Both the position numbers and the translations under genes were made by a program. From the NCBI GenBank assembly GCA_022605955.1, contig JAKCOZ010000012.1, forward strand, positions 22,787,015 through 22,851,014: a stretch of 64,000 nt of DNA, read 5' to 3'. Position 1 is the stretch's first letter; each line of letters opens with the position of its first letter. The notes below the pieces were generated by a model. That model was not told the origin of the DNA. It worked only from the letters and a program-made list of their open reading frames with translations, and did not search any database. This document shows positions 60,520 to 64,000 of this stretch, piece by piece. This DNA comes from Rallus limicola (Eukaryota; Chordata; Aves; Gruiformes; Rallidae).

Positions 60520-60597
60520 ATCACAGAACCACAGAATCATAGGGGTTGAAAGGGACCTCAAGAGATCATCAGGTCCAACCCCCCTGCCAAAGCAGGA
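60520..60597 (-). mobile_element. CR1 LINE extreme 3' end, antisense
   Basis: A 78-base minus-strand CR1 terminus: 'atcacagaaccacagaatca', 'taggggttgaaagggacctc', 'aagagatcatcaggtccaac' and 'cccccctgccaaagcagg', then an abrupt switch to unrelated sequence. It is a very short 5'-truncated insertion. Confidence 0.92.
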
Positions 60598-61727
60598 TGT
60601 GATGGTGCTCGGCCTGACCTGGCACGTGAGAGGCCACAAGAATGGACAGATGTTCTTCTATCATGCTGGCAATTGAGAGAGATGCTCAGCATGTGTTAGA
60701 AGCTGTTTCTGGAGAAGTGTGAGGGCAAATCCAGACTCCAAGCCCAAACTAGAGCCTAAGCAGGACACGTCTGCCTGGCTTCTGCCAGCTCCCTGCATGG
60801 CTATCGGCTGCAGTTAGCTCGGAGCTAGTTCAGCTCAGGTATTTGTGCACTGCCATCTGAAGGTGGGGGAGGCTCTCCGACTCCATATTTTAGGATTTTA
60901 TGTAACATCCGGCTTATATAAGCCTTTGTCTGTTAACAAAATGGGTGGAGCGTGTCTTGCTTAGGTTCCTCACTCCAGAAATGCTGGTTACTTAACTCTT
61001 GCTCAAGTGCTCTTTACGTGCTGTAAGAATATTTTAGTTCCTTTCCTGTTGCCAACAACAGACTGACTTGACAGCCTGGTGGTATGGACAAATGATAAAA
61101 CATGTCATTTGCCACTTGATGAATGGAATCTTAGAATACACCAGTAGCAGCGCTGATGAGGTAGATGTGGGGAAACTGAGGCACACCCCAAACCCTGACC
61201 CCAAGGTTGCATCTTGCTCCCTCCTGGTAGGAGACCGTTTGGGAGGGCTGGCAGGGGAGGAAGGATGGTTTGGCTTTTCCAGGATGGATCTTCAACACAG
61301 CCTGGATTGCACTCAGCATCGGTTCCCAGGCTGAGGGAAAGGTGTCCCCATCCTGAAGCTGCTTTGGACCCCAGGGAGGTGTCACTGAGCTCTGTGGTTT
61401 GCTAAATGCCTTTCTGGGTCAGGGCTTCAGCTCCCCACCAGGTAAGGGCAGGTTGTATCCCACTGTGTGGGATGCTGTAAGGCATTAAGAGCTGTCAGGT
61501 GCCCAGATCCTGCAGTAGAAGGGACCATGGAAATTGTTTTCAGATGGACTTGAGCTCACACAAACCTGGCACTCATGCTGCTGTAGGGCTTTAAATAGAA
61601 AGACAGCGTGTGTCTTAGCTAACACCATAAGGAGATGGTTTGCACCCTCTTCATCCTCCAGATACTGTGCTTCATATACTGACGTGCTTGGCATCCCTTT
61701 ACATTTTGTGAATTGCTGAAAAAAAAG
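60598..61727. other. Unique non-coding stretch
   Basis: About 1.1 kb with no recognised gene or repeat. It includes the 14-base palindrome GGCTTATATAAGCC at 60,911-60,924. Confidence 0.5.
60911..60924. promoter_or_regulatory. TATA-bearing 14-base palindrome
   Basis: GGCTTATATAAGCC is a perfect palindrome holding TATATAAG, a good TATA-box word, on both strands. A CpG sits just before it (atccgg). No initiator, CpG island or open frame follows, so a promoter role is speculative. Confidence 0.2.
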
Positions 61728-61877
61728 CTCTCTCCTCTCTCCTCTCTCCTCTCTCCTCTCTCCTCTCTCCTCTCTCCTCTCTCCTCTCTCCTCTCTCCTC
61801 TCTCCTCTCTCCTCTCTCCTCTCTCCTCTCTCCTCTCTCCTCTCTCCTCTCTCCTCTCTCCTCTCTCCTCTCTCCTC
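61728..61877. repeat. (CCTCTCT)n homopyrimidine microsatellite, about 150 bases
   Basis: About 21 essentially perfect copies of the 7-base unit CCTCTCT on the plus strand (AGAGAGG on the minus strand). Every base is a pyrimidine on one strand, and the unit reads nearly the same in mirror order, which favours intramolecular triplex (H-DNA) folding. Because seven is not a multiple of three, three units give a seven-residue repeat (ERREERG) that is open in all three minus-strand frames. That explains the long overlapping minus-strand open frames covering 61,485-62,082. These are not evidence of a gene. The near-perfect units imply recent expansion and probably length polymorphism. Confidence 0.97.
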
Positions 61878-64000
61878 CTTTCCTTGGAGCTGTGAAGCTC
61901 CCCGCAGCCCGAGCTCTGCCCTTCCACCGCTGCATGGGGCAGCTGCCACACGGTGGCATCCAGGTGCCTGCGGAGCCATGTGCCAGGGAGCCTTTGGGGT
62001 TGGGCTGTCCCTGCCCAAGACCAAGTTTGCCATACAACAAGTCATGTATTATCTCAGCTCTGAGACTCTGAGGGGAAGGCACAGACCAGAGATGTGCTGC
62101 TGTAGGGGTGATGCAGTTAGAAGTCCTGCCTCATGTTTTATTCTGTGTATGTATATATATATATATATATAAATTATTATTTTAGCTTTTCTTTTCCCAA
62201 TTTCATTTCCCCTCCCTCAAAAAGAGGAAAAAAAAATACAGAACCCAAACAGCAAGAGCTTTGTTTTTGTTTCCATGGGAATTTTAGGAGAGGGGGAGGG
62301 CGTGAAAGAAAACTGAAATACTCTTTCCAAACCCGGAACATTTTGGATCCTGAGCAGCCCCTGGGGGCTCACTGTCCCCTGACCACGCTGGCAGGGAGCA
62401 TCAGGACACAGCTGCAGCTGCTGCTGTGTCATGGGGAGCATTGCTGAGCTGTGGAGCTGTGCCAGAAAAAGCAACTTGGGTGGGAGAAGAGATGACTGCA
62501 AGTCCTGGGAGGCACTGCAGCCAAGTCAGGCCATCGGTTTTGAGTGCCTTGAGTGAAAACTTCCTCCCCTGCCTCTTCCTCCAAAGCTAAGAGGACAACT
62601 GTGGTCCTTGAAGGGGGGGAGGGAGAAAAATAAAGTGACTTCTACAAATACATCCTCCCTTTTCCCTTTGGATTACAGGTCTCGGGGACAAAACAGTAAG
62701 AATCCCTTCTTGTGCCTGCGTGTCACTCGCGGTTAGCTGGCTGGTGTCAGGTGGTCTCAGGACTGCTCTGTCCATGGCATCACCAGTGGCTGCCCCAGCA
62801 TGGACCCTATGGGCTTCTCCTGGGGTGTCCAGTGCACCTCTTCACAGGTTTTGTGGTGGCTGTGGCAGGTGGAGCCAAGCACCATTTTGCCCCCTCCTCC
62901 TGTGCATCCCATGGGGACGTGTTCGGGCCCTCACTGCTCTGCTACAGAACAGCCACAAACACATTTCCAGTCCTTCAGGAGCTTGTGCTTGGGTAATGGG
63001 GGGAGGGGGGCAACACTGTTGTCCCAAAGAGCTGCAGGGTCTCTATGTTGTGTGGCAGGTGAGTGACCATCTGAAACCCTGGCTGAGGAGCGGTAGCTGC
63101 TCTGCCACTCGCAGGCATCCACTGTACGGGCAGTGTGGCTGCCACAGGGGCTGGGCACTGGGTGGAGGAGCAGGAGGCACAGTGGGGTCCCTCGGTGGGG
63201 TCCCACGCTGGAGCTTGGCCTCACAGGGTGCCAAGGACAGCCTTCCTCTCACTGCCCCATGATGCAGCTGGTTCCTCCCTGCCCTGAGGCTCTGCAAGCT
63301 GGGGAAAGCCTACCTTCCAGTTGTTCCTGTAGTTGCCCTCTGGTCCCTGTGGCTTGGTAGAACTGGCATCACCCCTGTTCAGGGCCATGAAACATCTGTG
63401 CAGCTAAAAGGGAAATACAAAGAGGAAAAGGTCCTGCAAGCTGTCTGCAGACTTGAGGGACAGGGGAAGAGCACTCAGCTCAAACAGTGGATTGTTGGTT
63501 GGTTGGTTTGGCCATCTTTTGATACCTCACCTAACCATGAATGTGTCAGCTGCTGTGGACGGTGTCAGCTGAAGTGCAGCGGTTCGGCAGCACCGGGCTG
63601 GGGCACAGCCCGTGTCCCACTATAAATCACAGCACTGGGCTTTGTCCTGGGGTGACTGTGCTCGTTTAACAGCCCCCTGGCAGGAAAAACTCAACAAGTA
63701 AACCCCGTATTCAGGTGACATCAGTCCAGTATGTCAGATGGATCCCTGCCATGGCTCCCGTGAAACTGCCAAGGACCCTCCTGTGCTCCAGCGTTTGGCA
63801 AAACTGCCTTTTGCCAGGGTGAAAGGGGAGAGTGCTTTGCCAGGGGTGAGAACATGGGTTGAGTGGCTTAGAGAAGTTGATGGCTTCATTGTGCTGTTGC
63901 ATGCTTGCCCCTGCCTGCTCTGAGGCTAGTGTCTACAGCAGCCTCTGCTCCTCCCTTCTCCACCATACAGTTTGTAAAGCCAAGTGGTGACCAACACTGG
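61878..64000. other. Unique, GC-richer non-coding stretch
   Basis: No exon recognised. It contains a (TA)10 run at 62,152-62,171. Frames up to 180 codons (62,720-63,262 plus) overlap others on both strands and carry no domain; the higher GC explains their length. Confidence 0.5.
62152..62171. repeat. (TA)10 microsatellite
   Basis: Ten uninterrupted TA units flanked by 'gtatg' and 'aaattattatttt'. Short dinucleotide repeats of this length are commonly polymorphic. Confidence 0.95.

Noticed and set aside
61485..62082. Minus-strand open frames of 110-186 codons rich in Glu and Arg
   Set aside because: They exist only because the 7-base (CCTCTCT)n repeat is stop-free in every minus-strand frame. 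The flanks show no coding character.
62720..63262. 180-codon plus-strand open frame
   Set aside because: GC-rich stretch with long frames on both strands and no recognised domain.
1..64000. CRISPR array, bacterial operon, rRNA or tRNA genes
   Set aside because: No regularly spaced repeats, no ribosome-binding-site-led coding runs, and no cloverleaf or A/B-box pair recognised; the repeats are those of a bird genome.
1..64000. Endogenous retrovirus internal region
   Set aside because: No gag, pol or env segment or primer-binding site was recognised on either strand; only the unnamed LTR-like core at 11.0 and 22.3 kb hints at an LTR.

Overview
The window looks like nuclear DNA of a bird. The main evidence is the repeat content: nearly every recognisable interspersed repeat is a CR1 LINE, usually a short 5'-truncated copy ending in the CR1-type tail (cacagaatcacagaat-like when antisense). 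There is no Alu, B1/B2, L1 or tRNA-type SINE. CpG is depleted overall and survives in a few islands. I cannot name the species. Most CR1 3' ends belong to one subfamily type (ctccagagatcatcaagtcc), and two show the older 'gaccttaaagatca' type.

I recognise no protein-coding exon, tRNA, rRNA, snRNA or processed pseudogene of a host gene. The many short open frames have the mixed, Cys/Trp-rich look of chance frames. The only protein coding I recognise is CR1 reverse-transcriptase C-terminal relics on the minus strand near 19.7-20.3 kb and 43.1-43.4 kb, and on the plus strand near 7.4 and 50.0 kb. The window is therefore intergenic or intronic.

Layout. 1-7.3 kb: unique sequence with a pair of inverted octamers. 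7.35-12.4 kb: three CR1 pieces and one copy of an unnamed LTR-like repeat. 12.4-19.7 kb: unique. 19.7-20.3 kb: the longest CR1 copy. 20.5-21.2 kb: a CpG-retaining block that looks like a conserved non-coding element. 22.3 kb: second copy of the unnamed repeat, in the opposite orientation. 24.8 kb: CR1. 25.0-43.1 kb: about 18 kb with no recognisable CR1. 43.1 kb: CR1. 44.1-46.7 kb: the best candidate enhancer region (homeodomain-type motifs, retained CpGs, an AT-rich GTTAA-rich block, RFX half-site and AP-1 palindrome). 48.9-50.1 kb: two CR1 fragments in inverted orientation. 50.5-51.5 kb: a CpG-rich block holding a 14-base ZNF143/STAF promoter-type motif, followed by good splice-site candidates. 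52.3-60.6 kb: four CR1 pieces, a 17-base tandem repeat and a full CRE. 61.7 kb: a 150-base (CCTCTCT)n homopurine/homopyrimidine tract. The remainder is unique.

The most useful leads are the possible unannotated promoter near 50.6 kb with candidate downstream exons, the candidate conserved regulatory blocks at 20.5-21.2 and 44.1-46.7 kb, the unnamed repeat family seen twice, and the antisense bias of the CR1 copies (10 of 12 on the minus strand), which would fit an intron of a plus-strand gene. All of these need alignment or RNA data to confirm.
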